NCBI RefSeq assembly: GCF_963082655.1
Contig: NC_081554.1
Span: 51,648,750 to 51,712,749, forward strand
From: Stomoxys calcitrans
Lineage: Eukaryota > Arthropoda > Insecta > Diptera > Muscidae
Direction of reading: 5' to 3'
Length of the DNA: 64,000 nucleotides
Below the pieces are notes generated by a model, which did no database searches, was not told the DNA's origin, and was given only the letters and a program-made list of their open reading frames with translations. The translations under genes and the position numbers were made by a program. Below, in pieces: positions 1 through 12,419 of the stretch; position 1 is the first letter of the stretch, and each line of letters opens with the position of its first letter.

Positions 1-1290
1 CCACACTTAGCATAGTTTTTGGAAATCATAACAAAACACGTCATGTCAAATTCTAAAGAAATCGGATGGAATTTGCGCCCTCTAAAGGCTCAAGAAGTCA
101 AGACCCCAGATCGGTTTATATGGCAACTATATCAGGTTATAGACCGGTTTGAACCATACTTTGCACAATTGTTGGAAGTCATGAAGAAACACGTCCTGCA
201 AAATTTCGGCCATATCTGATAGGTATTGCGCCCTCTAGAGGCTCATGAAATCAAGATCTCAGATCGGTATACATGATAGCTATATAAGGTTATGAACCTA
301 TTTCAACCATACTTACCAAAGTTGTTGGAAACCATAACAAAACATCTCATGCAAAATTTTAGCCAAATCGGATAAGAATTGCGCTCTCCAGTGGCTCAAG
401 AAGTTAGGATTCAACATCGGTTTATATGGCAGCTGTATCAGGTTATGGACCGATTTTGAGTTTCAGCCAAACCGGATAGGAATTACGCCCCATAGAGGGT
501 CAAGAAGTCAAGACCCAGATCGGTTTATTTGACAGCTATTTCAGGTTATGGACCGATCTGAACCACACTTAGCATAGATTTTGGAAATCATAACAAAACA
601 CGTCATGTAAAATTCTAAAGAAATCGGATGGAATTTGCGCCCTCTAAAGACTCAAGAAGTCAAGACCCCAGATCGGTTTATATGGCAACTATGTCAGGCT
701 ATCGACCGGTTTGAACTATTCTTGGCACAGTTGTTGAAAGTCATAGGAAAACTCATCTTGCAAAATTTCAGAAAAATCGGATAAGAATTGCGCTCTGCAG
801 TGGCTCAAGAAGTCAAGACCCCAGATCGGTTTACATGATAGCTATATAAGGTTATGAACCGATTTCAACCATACTTAGCAAAGTTGTTGGAAACCATAAC
901 AAAACATCTCATGCAAAATTTCAGCCAAATCGGATTAAAATTGTGCCCTGCTGTGGCTCAAGAAGTCAAGATCCAAGATCGGTTTATATGGCAGCTATAT
1001 CAAAACATTGACCGATATGGCCCATTTACATTTCCAAGCGAACTACACCTATAAGAAGTATTTGTGCAAAATTTCAAGTGGCTAGCTTTACTCCTTCCAA
1101 CGCTAGCGAGCTTTCGACTGACAAACGGACGGAAGGACAGACGGACGGACATGTCTAGAGCGACATAAAATGTCATGACAATCAAGCATATATATACCTT
1201 ATGGGGTCTGAGACGAATATTTCGAGGAGTTACAAACAGAATGACGAAATTAGTATACCCTCATCCTATGGTGGAGAGTATCAAAAGAAC
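1..1290 (+). repeat. Family A repeat element, right-hand part
   Basis: Seven imperfect tandem units of about 153 bp can be followed through the phrase CAAGAAGTCAAGACCCCAG near positions 91, 243, 397, 501, 653, 804 and 959; one unit is shortened to about 104 bp. After about 1030 the array passes into a non-repeated right arm with a GACGGACGGACAGAC microsatellite and ends in the family terminus (TATGGTGGAGAGTAT) near 1290. The left end lies outside the window. Short open frames here are chance frames across units. Confidence 0.85.
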
Positions 1291-1822
1291 ATTCAACGAA
1301 CTGATCAGACACAAATATCATGCCTATGTCAGGGAAGGTCCATGGAGACCACCCTGCACTAGGTTGTGCATAAAATAGAAGAATGCTTCCAATGCACGAC
1401 GTACACACTGGCGGTATGCAGTAACATCGAAGGAGATTTTAAAAATATGAGGACCAACACACTGCTCCAAACCTTGAAACAGGTCTTTAGAGACTGGATA
1501 AACCATATGCTAAGGAACAGGTGGATAATAGGGTGATGACTTTTTACAACCTCATATCTCTGTATTATATTTCGATGAGTTTTTATTTAAGAAAACATAA
1601 AATCTTACATTTAAGGTGTTTTGATTAAGAAAACCTCACTCACAAAATGATTTTAAAATGTTCATTTCGCATTTTGGGCAATTTTTTGAAGTCATTGTAA
1701 GCAGTTGTATAATTGAACAAAAGCTTTAGAGCCTCATATATGCAACATCATCAATCACTCAAAGAAGTTAAATATCCACGTTGTCATTTGACAATGTTGA
1801 ATCTTATTGCGGCAGGCGTTAT
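1291..1822. other. Stretch with no recognised gene
   Basis: I see no convincing coding region, RNA gene or named repeat here. Short frames on both strands are interrupted and match nothing I recognise. The stretch sits between a family A terminus and a rosa-like mariner copy and could be eroded transposon DNA. Confidence 0.5.
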
Positions 1823-2655
1823 AATGGGTGACTTTTTAAGAGCTATAGGAAAGTTTTTCAAAAAAAAAAAAAACACACACACACACACAAATTCAGAAAA
1901 ATGCATGAAATCTTTATTTGAATCGAAAGCACGGTCCATGTAATTTAATGTTTGAAGATTATTCCATGCGAATGTTGAGCGTGACTACGGCACAAATGGT
2001 CTATCCGCTTAGTCCAATTTTGGCAAACTCTTTCAAACGTTTCGGCCAATATCTCACGAATAAATGTTCCAATGCGTTAATTGAAGCGGGCTTGTCTGTA
2101 TAGACAAGAGCATTAACATAGCCCCACAAAAAATAGTCTAAAGGCGTTAAATCGCATGATATAGGCGACCAATTGACCGGTCCCGAACGTGAAATAAAAT
2201 GTTCACCGAACTTGCCACTCAATAAGTACATTGTTACGCGTGCTGTGTGGCATGTGGCACCGTCTTGCAAGTCAAGCTCTTGCATTTTGGGCAAAGAAAA
2301 GTTGGATATCATCTCACGATAGCGCTCGCCATTCATAGTTACGTTACGATTCGCATCATCTTTGAAGAAGTACGGTCCAATAATGCCACCAGCCCATAAA
2401 CCGCACCAAACTGTGACTATTTCCGGATGCATTGGTAGCTCATGCAGGCTTTTGGCCGATCTTCACTCCAAAATCGATAATTCTGCTTATTTACGTACCC
2501 ATTGAGCCAAAAATGAGCTTCGTCCATAAAATGGAAGGAGCGCGCAATGAATTTTCTGAACAGAGCACGCATTTTGGTAAGAAAATCCAATAATTATCAA
2601 AAGTTTTTTGTCTGTAAGACGATTCATGGTTAATTTATAGATCAAATAGACTCAG
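1823..2655 (-). mobile_element. rosa-like mariner, internally deleted copy 1
   Basis: The minus strand carries a decayed Tc1/mariner-superfamily transposase. The segment at 2001-2432 reads through GGIIGPYFF, NGERYREMISNF, LQDGATCHTARV and CDLTPLDYFLWG; 41 residues separate the two Asp residues, as in the DD41D rosa group of tephritid flies. Upstream in the element, 2490-2630 still contains the N-terminal start (MNRLTD) and a catalytic-Asp motif (FMDEAHFWLNG), but these are fused, so most of the DNA-binding domain is missing. The right edge begins with GGGTGACTTTTT at about 1825, the family terminus; the opposite terminus is not visible. Frameshifts and stops make it non-coding. Confidence 0.8.
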
Positions 2656-2935
2656 ACCGGTCTATATTTGGATATAGCTGAGCAATGACTTGTACTTATT
2701 AGACCACTCTGAGCCGAAGTTGATCCAAATCAGACCATATTGCGATAAAGCTGCTGTGGGGTCATTAATTATGCTTTTTAAACCGGATTATGACGAAAGG
2801 TGGTTTACATATATACTACCCAAGGTGATGGGTATGATGGCTGGGCCAAACTTTGGAAAAAGCGTTATTTTAATAATTGGTAGGCTTTTAAAATTAACTT
2901 TTAAGAAAAAAGTCAAATAGTCATGACCCTAGTAG
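2656..2935 (+). repeat. Family C element, right end
   Basis: The sequence matches the terminal part of family C: a GGTCTATATTTGGATATAGC core, then ACCGGATTATGACGAAAGG and a decayed GGGCCAAAC terminus. It abuts the truncated end of the rosa-like element. Confidence 0.7.
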
Positions 2936-3074
2936 ATACACCGTAAGTCCCATGACATAATGTTAAGGGAAAAAGGTGCACAGGCCTCGCCACAGGGGGA
3001 CATTTTATTGCCACAGTTATGGTTGAGTATCATATATAACCTATAACGGATCCTGACTGAGGTGCTACTTCTTC

Positions 3075-3330
3075 GAAACCATCGTAACGCAGAGGTAAGC
3101 ATGTCCGCCTGAACGCCAGATCTTCAATCCTGTAGAGAACATCACAAACAAATGTTCCGTGGGGGTTTTCCACTCCTGGCAAATATTTGAGAGGTACTAT
3201 GCCATGCATAAAAGCTATAGAAAACTTTTTCCCAAAAGGTGTCGCATTGCACGCGTTTCGGACTCGACTATAAGTAGGAGTTCACTTATCATTGAGCTTA
3301 AACTTTAATCGGACAGCCTATCATCCACCA
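3075..3330 (+). mobile_element. tRNA-headed SINE, diverged copy
   Basis: The left part has a degenerate tRNA-like head (CGTAACGCAGAGGTAAGCAT, resembling an A box) and a decayed B-box region. The body follows: AGGTACTATGCCATGC, AGGTGTCGCATTGC, GGACTCGACTATAAG and TTATCATTGAGCTTAAAC. The order matches the better copies at 12096-12419 and 40826-41127. It abuts RTE-like LINE sequence on its right. Confidence 0.75.
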
Positions 3331-3570
3331 GCGTAAAGCTGGAGACAAGGTGTTTCAGTCTCCGACTACAACCACTAATCCACAGCGAAATACATGGCTC
3401 ATGTTATGGCAGCTATAGTATAGTTCGTCACCGTTTGGTGTTGCAGTGACGCCATTATCAGTTCATCACACTTCCTGTAAGTCGGTAATATCTGCCTTGT
3501 ACTTCTTCAATACATCCGCTAGCGCGTATACTGCACCATCTCTATAGAGAGTGCAGACATTCTCACAATC
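3331..3570 (-). mobile_element. RTE-like LINE fragment, endonuclease start
   Basis: Read on the minus strand, it encodes a stretch with AVYALADVLKKYKADIT and LQEV, the beginning of an apurinic-type endonuclease domain. It is closely similar at DNA level to 50041-50240 in the larger RTE-like copy. Stops follow immediately, so this is a short dead fragment. Confidence 0.7.
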
Positions 3571-3929
3571 AGCAACATGACGGCATGCTGTGTTGTTTTT
3601 GATCTTGGTGAGATGATCATGACCTGCATGTCGCTGTTATTGCATGCCATGCCGCTCTTGGGTTTGTTCATCAGTTGTGATGGCCTGTTATCTGTTAGTA
3701 TTTGCGTACGGCATGACCTAACAGGACAATGGCTAGCACCTCAGCTCTAACCGTTCCAAATTTTAAAGAAATATCTCTACCCATTTTTACAGGCATATTT
3801 TGTACTACTTTTTTCGATTTTTTCCGGCTGTGCGATGTGGGAGTGGACAGAAGATAGAAGCAGGTAGTACGATCGCAGGACACGCAAGGAAACAAAAGGT
3901 AACTGAGATGGTTTAGTAGAAGATGACAA
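3571..3929. other. Stretch with no recognised gene
   Basis: A minus-strand open frame extends through here, but its composition is unremarkable and it runs into antisense LINE sequence, so I do not call it. No RNA gene or clear repeat boundary is visible. Confidence 0.4.
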
Positions 3930-4550
3930 CACTTGAGTGGATAGCCACAGGTAAAACTATTGCGTGATAATCGAGACAACAATAGGAAACCAGGATGGAG
4001 TGGAAGAGGAGCTTTCGAAACAGATAGCTGAGACGGCACTTGAGGTCGAATGCGAGGAACTGCTTCCAGCAGCACGATCTTGGAATGGTGGGACTCTAAT
4101 GTTGTCAACTGGTATTTCATACTACAAGGATGGATCAAAGCTTATCGACTTGGAGGTCTTCATTGAGGGCCCAGGAGTTGCGGTCCTTCAGGCAAAGATC
4201 CGGATGATCACGTAATGCATGCTTTAGTGTTAACGTTAAGACGTCGATTGTTAACATATTTATGGACAGTAAATTGGCCATCAGGCTTTTAACAACCAGA
4301 ACGGTAAAGTCACGAACAGTCTTGTGGAGTACGAAGTAGAGGATGACATCGACTAGTTTCCGGGCCAAAGAGGAGTAAGGGGGAACGAGTGTGGTAGATG
4401 ATGGGACATTGGAACATTTCCCTAGTCAATGACCGGCTATATTACTTTTAAGTATTTAGAGCTCATAACAAGCCGATTACTGGCTCAAGTGTACATCCCT
4501 AGTGGCCTAGGGGGGATCAATATCCGCAACCTCTTTCCAAACTAACCCAA
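3930..4550 (+). mobile_element. RNase H-bearing LINE fragment (I/LOA-like), 3' end
   Basis: The plus strand reads LEVECEELLPAARSW then GTLMLSTGISYYKDGSK, a decayed start of an RNase H domain that corresponds to LEVECEAMLPSAQSW and SCYTDGSK on the minus strand of 46290-47370. After several stops and a deletion, the 3' untranslated end is seen (TATTTAGAGCTCATAACAAG, then GGATCAATATCCGC and CTAACCCAACC). The fragment is 5' truncated, as usual for LINE insertions. Confidence 0.75.
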
Positions 4551-5874
4551 CCTTTTGCTAACATCAATTTAAAAGGATCCTTAACATTTTTATAAATTGT
4601 TTTCCGTAGAGTGCCAACAAAATCTAAACAAATCGCTATCCAAACATTGATATGCCACATTAAACGTTGTATAAACAATTGAAATGTGGTTTGCCATTAC
4701 AAAGGCGAAACGTAAGACTTTGATTACACTTTTGCCATAATTACCAAACGACAAGAAAAGGTGGTTTTATAAATAATAAAAAAAAAAATACAGAAAAAAA
4801 AGAAAAAGAATTTTTATTCGAAATGTTAACGAAGCGAAAAATCGAAAACCCAATGGAGACACAAGACCTAAAGTCAAGAAGGAAAACAGGTTTCAGAACA
4901 CCAAATGTGAGATATTGGAAAAATATTCATACACGGGGAGTAATGGAAAAGTGATTTGTGTTTTTATTTTTGCTAAACCACCTTCAATGAAGCGAAAAGT
5001 AAAAAACGAAAAAAAAAAAAATAAAATAACAGCCAGCCACCAAGCTCATATAAAATCCAGCAAAATATTATGAGCAGAAAACCGGCTTTGTTAGAAAATA
5101 CAATTAAGAAAATTATTGGAGCAAAAAAAAAAAAAAACAACCATTTTAAAGAAAATCATTTTTCGTTTTCAAAGTAGAATGACAGAAAGGCGCCAAATTT
5201 GAATTCTTAAAAATGTTTTGTTTTTACAAAGAAGATGCTATTGGCAAAAATGCAGTCAAGTTTCAAGAGAGTTAAATCAGATGTCTGGTTTTCTTAGGTG
5301 TTTGCTCTCAGCGATTGGTCTTAAAAAGGTTTGAGTCAGCCACCACCAACAGCTTGTTCCATTGCTGGCATATTGTTGACTTCTTGAAGGCGGTTTTGTT
5401 GTTGTTAAATGAGCATAAAAACGCTAAAATTCCAAACATGCGGTTTAGTTCCTCAAAGTAAATTCAACTAGTCAGACCAAAACCTGAAACCAAAGTGGAC
5501 ACACGTTGTCGCTGCTGTTGTCGTCGCTCTTGTCTTGTGTTTGGAACGCGCTTAAGAAAAAAAAAACTTCAGAAAATAAAATCGAAAAAAAACGACTATA
5601 ACTTAAAACAGGCTAATATCGTACAAAAAATAAACACACACAAAATGATAAGCGATTAACATAAAACTACGTCAAGTGCCTTTTTTAGTTGTTGTATCGT
5701 TACATAGAAAGAGATTTACAAATACGGAAAAAACCGCACAGCCAACACAAAATCCGATAGATTTTTTAATTAAAAAATCAAAAGTGAATTTTAGTGTTTG
5801 GAAAATCCAACAAAAAAAAAACAAGCAAGAGAATAAAAAATTATAAAAAAGCATATAAAAGAATTATCAAAAAT
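4551..5874 (+). promoter_or_regulatory. Upstream and putative 5' UTR region of the mucin-like gene
   Basis: This A-rich stretch has many poly(A) runs, no recognisable transposon and no convincing open frame. It lies directly upstream of the ATG at 5875, so it probably contains the promoter and 5' untranslated region. I could not identify a convincing TATA box and initiator pair and do not name a start site. Confidence 0.45.
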
Positions 5875-8800
5875 ATGTTTAACCTAAAGTGGTGTCTTCT
5901 AGTGTATCTCATAAAAATTTTAATCTGGCAAATATGCCAGACACATGGTGCCCCCATAGATTTGGAAACCAGTGCAAAGAATGTTGGTTGGAATGCCACA
6001 ACTCCCTTATCCTTAAACCTCGATGAAACTTCTACCAGTGATGATGAACTTATTGCCATCAATGAGGATTTTGAAAAAGAGCTGACCACTACAAGGCCAC
6101 TGGAATTGGAAAAATCCGATACTTTGGCTATAAAAATTGAAGAAAAAAGTGCAAATTCTACTAAAAATACACAAAATAATGTTGAAATTTTAAGCAGTGC
6201 TGCCAGTGATTATGAACTTATTGCCATCAATGAGGATTTTGAAAAAGAGCTGACCACTACAAGGCCACTGGAATTGGAAAAATCCGATACTTTGGCTATA
6301 AAAATTGAAGAAAAAAGTGCAAATTCTACTAAAAATACACAAAATAATGTTGAAATTTTAAGCGCTGCTGCCAGTGTAACGTTAAATTCTACCCTGAACC
6401 CCTTTACAACCAAGGAAACAAGTGATTTGTTTAATTCCCAGAGTAAAACTGAAAATGCCCAAAATACCTCGGAACAAAATAATGTGGAAATTTTCGGCCC
6501 TTTGGGCAACTTAACACATCAGCCATCTTTCAAAGCCATAAAAATAGAAGAAACAAGTGATTTTTTAAATTCCCAGAGCACAACTGAAAATGCCCAAAAT
6601 ACCTCGGAACCGAATATAGTCGAAATTTCAAGTGATGTTGAAAGTGCAACGTTGCAGTCATTATTAAATGCAATAAATATTCAGGGAACGAGTGATTTTG
6701 TAAATTCCCAGAGTGCAACTGAAAATACCCAAAATACCCAGGCACAAAAAATAATCGAAATGTCAAGTGGTGTTGGAAGCGCAACGTTGCAACCATTGTT
6801 AAATGCAATAAATATTCAAGAAACGAGGGATTTTTCAAATTCCCAAAATACTTTGGAAAAAAATAATGTTGAAATTATCGGCTCTTTGGGAAACTTAACT
6901 CATCAGCCATCCTTCAAAACCATTAAAATCGAAGAAACGAGTGATTTTTTAAATTCCCAGAGTGCAACGCAAAATACCCAAAATACCTCGGGACAAAAAA
7001 TAATCGAAATTTCAAGTGGTGTTGGAAGTTCAACAATGCATCCAACCATAAATGCAATACAAATTGAAGAAACAGGTGATTTTTCAAATTCCCAGAGTGC
7101 AACTGAAAATACCCAAAATATCCCGGAACAAAATAATGTGGAAATTTTAAACACTTTTGACAATCTTACACATCAGTCACCTTTAAATACCATAAAAACA
7201 GAGCAAACTAGTGATTTTTCAAATTCCCAGAGTGCAACTGAAAATCCCCAAAACACTTCGGAACAAAATATAGTGGAAATTTCAAACAGTTTTGGAAGTG
7301 TAACGCTGCAACCATTCATAAATGCAATAAAAATTGAAGAAACAAGTGATTTTCTAAATTCCCAGAGTGCAACTGAAAATACCCAAAATACCCCAGAAGA
7401 AAGTAAAGTGGAAATTTCAAATGGAGTTGGAAGTTCAACGTTGCAACCAACCATACATGCCATAAAAATTGAAGAAACAGCTGATTTTTCTAATTCCCAG
7501 AGTGCAACTGAAAATACCCAAAATACCTTTGAAAATACTACACATCAGTCACTTTTAAATACCATAAAAACAGAGGAAACTAGTGATTTTTCAAAATCCC
7601 AGAGAGCAACTGAAAATACCCAAAATACCCATGAACAAAATAATGTGGAAATTTTAAATGGCTTTGCAAGTGTAACGCTGCAACCATCTTTAAACGCAAT
7701 AAAAATTCAAGAAACAAGTGAATCTTCCAATTCCCGGAGTCGAATCGAAAATGTCCAAAATACCTCGGAACAAAATAATGTCAAAATTTTAGGCTCCTAT
7801 GGAAATGTAACTCCTGAGTCACCCTCAGATACCACAAAAGCAGAAGAAACAAATGATTTTGCAAATTCCCAAAATGCAACTGAAAATCCCCAAAACACCT
7901 CGGAACAGAATACCATCGAAAATTCAAACGGTTTTGTAAGTGTTACACTGCAGCCATCCGTAAATTCAATTCAAATTGAAGGAACAGGTGATTTTTTGAA
8001 TTCCCATAGTACTACCGAAATTGCCCAAAATAATATGGAAATTTTAAATGGTGTTGGAAGTGTTACACCGCCATCATCCTTAAATCCTCTTATGTCACAA
8101 GAAGCAAGTGCGTTTTCAAATTCCCAGAGTACAACTGAAAATGCCCAAAACACCTACGAACAAAATAATGTGGAAAGCTCCAATGGTGTTGGAAGTGTTA
8201 AACTGCAATCAACCTCAAATGTTATAAAAATTGAAGAAACGAGCGATATTTCAAATTCCCAGAGTACAACTGAAAATACCCAAAATTTCTCGGAACAAAA
8301 TAATATTGAAATGTTAGGCTCTTTTGATAATTTTACTCATCAGCCATCCTTAAATGGCATAAAAATAGAAAAAACAAGCAATTTTGCAAATTCCCAGATG
8401 GCAACTGAAAATACCCAAAATACCTCGGAAGAAAATACAACCGAAGTTTCAGAGGGTATTGACAGTGTTTCACTGCAACCAACCCAAAACTCAATGAAAA
8501 TCGAAGAAACAAGTGCATTTTCAAATTCCCAGAGTGCAACTGAAAATCCCCAAAATACCTCGGAACAAAACAATGTCGAAATTTTAGGCTCCCTTGAAAA
8601 TTTAGCTCATCAGCCACCTTTAAATGCCATAAAAACAGAAGAAACAAGTGAATTTTTAAATTCCCAGAGTACCACTGAAAACACCCAACACATATCGGAA
8701 CAAAATACCATCGAAATTTCAAGCGGTTTGGAAAATGCAACTCTACAGCCATCTTTAAATCCATTACAAACAAAAGAAACAGGTGATTCATCCAATTCCC

Positions 8801-11800
8801 AGAGTTTAAACGAAAATACCCAAAATACCTCCGAACAAAATACCATCGAAATTTTAAACGCTTTTGAAAATGGAGCATTTCAATCGTTTAATGCTCCCTC
8901 TATAACAGCAGAAGCAAGTGAGCTTTCACATTCCCAGAGTTTACATGAAAATATCCGAAATACCTCGGAACAAAATACCAACGAAACTTCATATATTTTG
9001 GGCAGCGCAACTCCACAACAATCCTCAACTTCATTAAAAACAGAAGAAACAACTGACTTTTCAGATTCCCACATTACAACAGAAAATGCTCATAATTCCC
9101 CGAGACATCATAAAGTAGACACTAGTGAGAAAACTATTGAAAATATATCTCTACAAATAACTGCGAAAAACGCAAATGGTTTAGGGGCTAACATTGAAGC
9201 TCTTCCCGAAAATCTTAATCCACAAAATATTCAGTCGACTCTTGAAGCCACTATAAGAGAGCCACTTAAGGAAAATTCCTCAGCAACAACAGAAAGCGGG
9301 GAAGAAACACACCAAAGTGACCCTATCAACCAAATGACGACAACAGACGTTACAACTTTAGAAAGCGCCAGTATGTCTACAGAGGTGCCCATATTGCAAA
9401 AAACTTCAGAGACCACGAAGGCTAAATCTCACAGCGAAAATCTCCAAAATCCCATAGAGTCAGACAACGGGGCAAACCAGCAAAACTTAAATAACATCAA
9501 TGAAAATGCCGCAAAAGATGTTGAAACAAATTTGGAGGAGAATTCCCAAAATAAAAACGAAAATCCCCAAATGGGAGAAAACTCATACAAAGATTTTTCA
9601 CAACAACAACAACAATTACATGAAAATAAAGGTGAAGTAGAACTTGTAGGAAATCCAAATTTCCAATTTGAAAACAAAAATGAAAATCTTAAAACTAATT
9701 TAGACGAAAATTTCAATATTGAAATAGCCAAAGAACAAAGAGAAAACACCACCCAAAGCAGGGATATGATAAATTCCCTAACAGAAAATCCTGATTCCCA
9801 AAATACCCAAACTTCAGAAAATCCCATTACAAAACAGGGTATCACAGAGGAAAATGTCGTGGATAACCAAACAAAAATTTCGGAAGCACCTTCCCCATTG
9901 AACATTAAACAGGAATTTGAAATAGCGCACTCTGATGAAGGAAAGTCTCAACTCATCGTAAATGAAGAAGCAATTATAAGAGAAATTACTCCACAGATAA
10001 ATGGGGAGGAGCAGCCAAAGCAACTTATCGTGGAGTCTTCTGGAACTACCTCGGAAAATGTAATCTCGACAAAGGAAACAACAGAAAAATTGCTTGAAGA
10101 CTCCCAAATTACTACAGAAAACTCTGAGATTGTCCATCGTACACCAGAAAATGACAAACTGCAACAAATTGAAGAAGTTTCAAACATCGCAAGGGTTGCA
10201 AAGGGTAATGACGAAGTAGAAATGGAAATGCCCCAAAATATAGTGGGCGAATTAAAAACCCTGGAAAACACAACAGATGAAGGCAATTTGAATATCGCAG
10301 TGTCTACAGAAGGTATTCAATATGCTCTAAATAATAATGGAACTGAAAAAACAGATGACCTTGTTGAAGCTGAAAACCAATACCAAAATCCCACTCTGCC
10401 TAATGAAGCTGCAACCTTTGGTATTACTGAAGTTTTGAAAACAACCGAAAATGATGGAAACACATCCTTTAATCCCCAAACCTCTTCTATGGAAGCTGTA
10501 AAGAACGAAAATTCTATGATTTCTGAAGACACAACGAATTTCCAGATTTCCTCAGAAAATCCTTACATTTCAAACACCATTTCCTCCAACCATATGACAA
10601 CTCAAGAAATCGATACAAGTTCCCATCACGGTTTCATATACAATTTCAATACTCAAATGCCAACTGAGGATTCACAAAACGCTGGAATTTATATGTTAAT
10701 GGAAATGCCAGTTAATACAGAAGCAAGAGAAGGTAGTCATATGAAGTCAGAACAGCAAAATGTTAAAGAATTTGTAACTCACCCAATCAATGCGGAAGTT
10801 CAAGAAAATCCCCAAAGTGTCAATATAATGAACAAAAACACTCAAACCGAAACCCTGGAAAAACTTAAACAATTGCAATTTGAACATAATGAGAACATGC
10901 AAGCCACTACCTTATTACCAGATGCTAACGATGCATCAACAACTAGTGAACAGAACCCGGAGTCTTACACTGAACAACCTAAAGTAATAGAAATCACTTC
11001 CAACAATCAACAAATCACTGTGTCTGACAATGTCCACAAAGAAAATCCAAAGACTAGCCAAGAAAATGCAGAATCCACCACTATAAACTTCCTAGAACTT
11101 GAAGATCAATCAACCACCATGAAGCCCTCAGTCAGCACCGGACGTAATCTTGTCAGTGAAGAACAAACAGTTACACCCACAACAAATGTTGTCGAAAATC
11201 CCACCACCCATCATCAATTTGCCAGCCTTTTGGCAGAAACGGAAATGAATGTGCACAAAGCATTTGAGACTCTAAGAGAATGGATAGCTAATGGCCAAAA
11301 ATTAGAAGATTTTACAAAAAATCCAAATTCAAATGAAGAAATAAACTATACCACAAATAATCCTTCCACCAACGATATGGCAACGACTACAGATACTGCC
11401 GAGAAAAATCAACAGTTTATTGGTGGTGAATCAACAACATTGAATAATGCCGATACAACAACATACAACGAAATGACAACCATGAAGGATAAGCCCGAAA
11501 AATATCAACAAAATATGGGTGAAGGATCAACAGTTATAAGCAGCAGCAGCCTTACAACATTAACAGACCATGAGGAGAACCATCAATATTTGGTTAACCC
11601 TGGATCAGCAACTCATAGTTATGTCCAAACTACAACAAATAATGTGTTAACGACATCAGATCAACAACAGAATGGTCATACAACAACAAACAATGTGGTA
11701 TCGACAACAGATAATTATGGTAAAGTTCTTATCTCTGGATCCACAAGTCTCAGTAACGACAATATTACAACGAAAGATACCACAACTCCAATATTTAAAC

Positions 11801-12004
11801 CAGAAAAATACCAACATAATGGAAATGAAGATTCTGTAACTTCACTACACATTAGGGAAAACTCCTCTGCTAGTGAAAAGTATGCTGAAGAAATGATGTT
11901 GACAACAACATCCACAGAAAACAAATCACATGAGACAGGCAGCAAAGTTTATGGTGAAACAACTACATTTGGACAATCCGGTATGGAAACGACAACTCAA
12001 AGAG
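5875..12004 (+). CDS. Large secreted mucin-like repeat protein, exon 1
   Basis: I place the start at ATG 5875, although the open frame extends farther upstream without an ATG, because the next residues form a good signal peptide: MFNLKWCLLVYLIKILIW, QICQTHG, probable cleavage before APID. The rest of exon 1 (about 2020 residues) is rich in Asn, Ser, Thr, Glu and Gln, contains many N-glycosylation sequons (NTSE, NLTH, NATT), and I saw no Cys after the signal peptide. Residues about 58-168 contain a near-perfect 56-residue duplication. About 180-1080 is an array of roughly 45-55-residue repeats built on SNSQSATENTQNTSEQNNVE, then G-x-x-T-L-Q-P and AIKIEETSDF. The later part is non-periodic but equally Thr/Asn/Glu-rich. 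Exon 1 ends at a phase-1 donor (AGAG/GTATGG). The protein is probably secreted and heavily glycosylated: a mucin, cuticle, eggshell or gut-lining component are all possible. I recognise no family. Confidence 0.85.
6046..6373 (+). repeat. 168-bp in-frame tandem duplication inside the mucin-like gene
   Basis: The segment beginning GAACTTATTGCCATCAATGA at 6046 recurs at 6214, exactly 168 bp (56 codons) later, almost unchanged for about 155 bp. It differs mainly at an AGT/GCT codon near the end. The identity is much higher than between the neighbouring repeats, so this duplication is younger. Confidence 0.9.
6374..9120 (+). repeat. Coding tandem repeats of the mucin-like protein
   Basis: About twenty imperfect units of roughly 120-160 bp each carry TTCAAATTCCCAGAGTGCAA, then GAAAATACCCAAAATACC and a conserved GAACAAAATAAT. 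Units vary in length by whole codons and sometimes lose the central part, consistent with unequal exchange under frame constraint. The repetitive antisense frames across this array are shadows. Confidence 0.9.
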
Positions 12005-12095
12005 GTATGGTACTATTCAATGCTATATATTTAGAAGTTTTTAGAAAATGTTAACAAGTTCCTTTTAGTTTTAAAGACATATACAACTCAGATGG

Positions 12096-12419
12096 AAATT
12101 TTGCCCATGAACATTCCACTAAGAAACAGAGGCAAACTTCTCACATATCAATGAGTGCAGTCCGATTCAAGTTTAAGCTCAATGATAGGGGCCTCCTTTT
12201 TATAGCCGAATTCGAACGGCGTGCCGCAGTGCCACACCTCTTTGGAGAGAAGTTTTACATGGCTTAGTACTTCACAAATGTTGCCTGTATTAGGAGGGGA
12301 AAACCACCGTTGAAATTTATTTTTGATCAATTTTGAAATTGATGGTTTCGCCAGGATTCGAACCCAGGCGTTCAGCGTCATTGGCGGACATGCTAACCTC
12401 TGCGCTACGGTGGCCTCCT
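12096..12419 (-). mobile_element. tRNA-headed SINE, nearly complete copy
   Basis: On the minus strand it begins with GGCCACCGTAGCGCAGAGGT (A-box-like), followed about 40 bp later by GGTTCGAATCC, a perfect B box. The body runs through a CTCCTAAT motif, AAAACTTCTCTCCAAAG and TTGAATCGGACTGCACTC to the tail GGGCAAAATTT. It is flanked by a probable target duplication, CAACTCAGAT on the left (about 12084) and CAAACTCAGAT on the right (12422). This supports insertion by reverse transcription, and the tRNA part is not a functional tRNA gene. Confidence 0.9.

Noticed and set aside
5794..5874. Upstream in-frame extension of the mucin-like gene
   Set aside because: It begins with GTG and is Lys-rich; the first ATG (5875) opens a signal peptide, which fits the secreted repeat protein.
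6210..9905. Series of long minus-strand open frames opposite the mucin-like gene
   Set aside because: They arise because the repeated codons of the sense strand avoid stops in the antisense frames. Composition (Phe/Ser/Trp-rich) and repetition follow the sense repeats.
12340..12416. tRNA gene suggested by A and B boxes
   Set aside because: The head is joined to the SINE body and repeated several times in the window, with no proper cloverleaf acceptor stem. It is a SINE promoter and not a tRNA gene.
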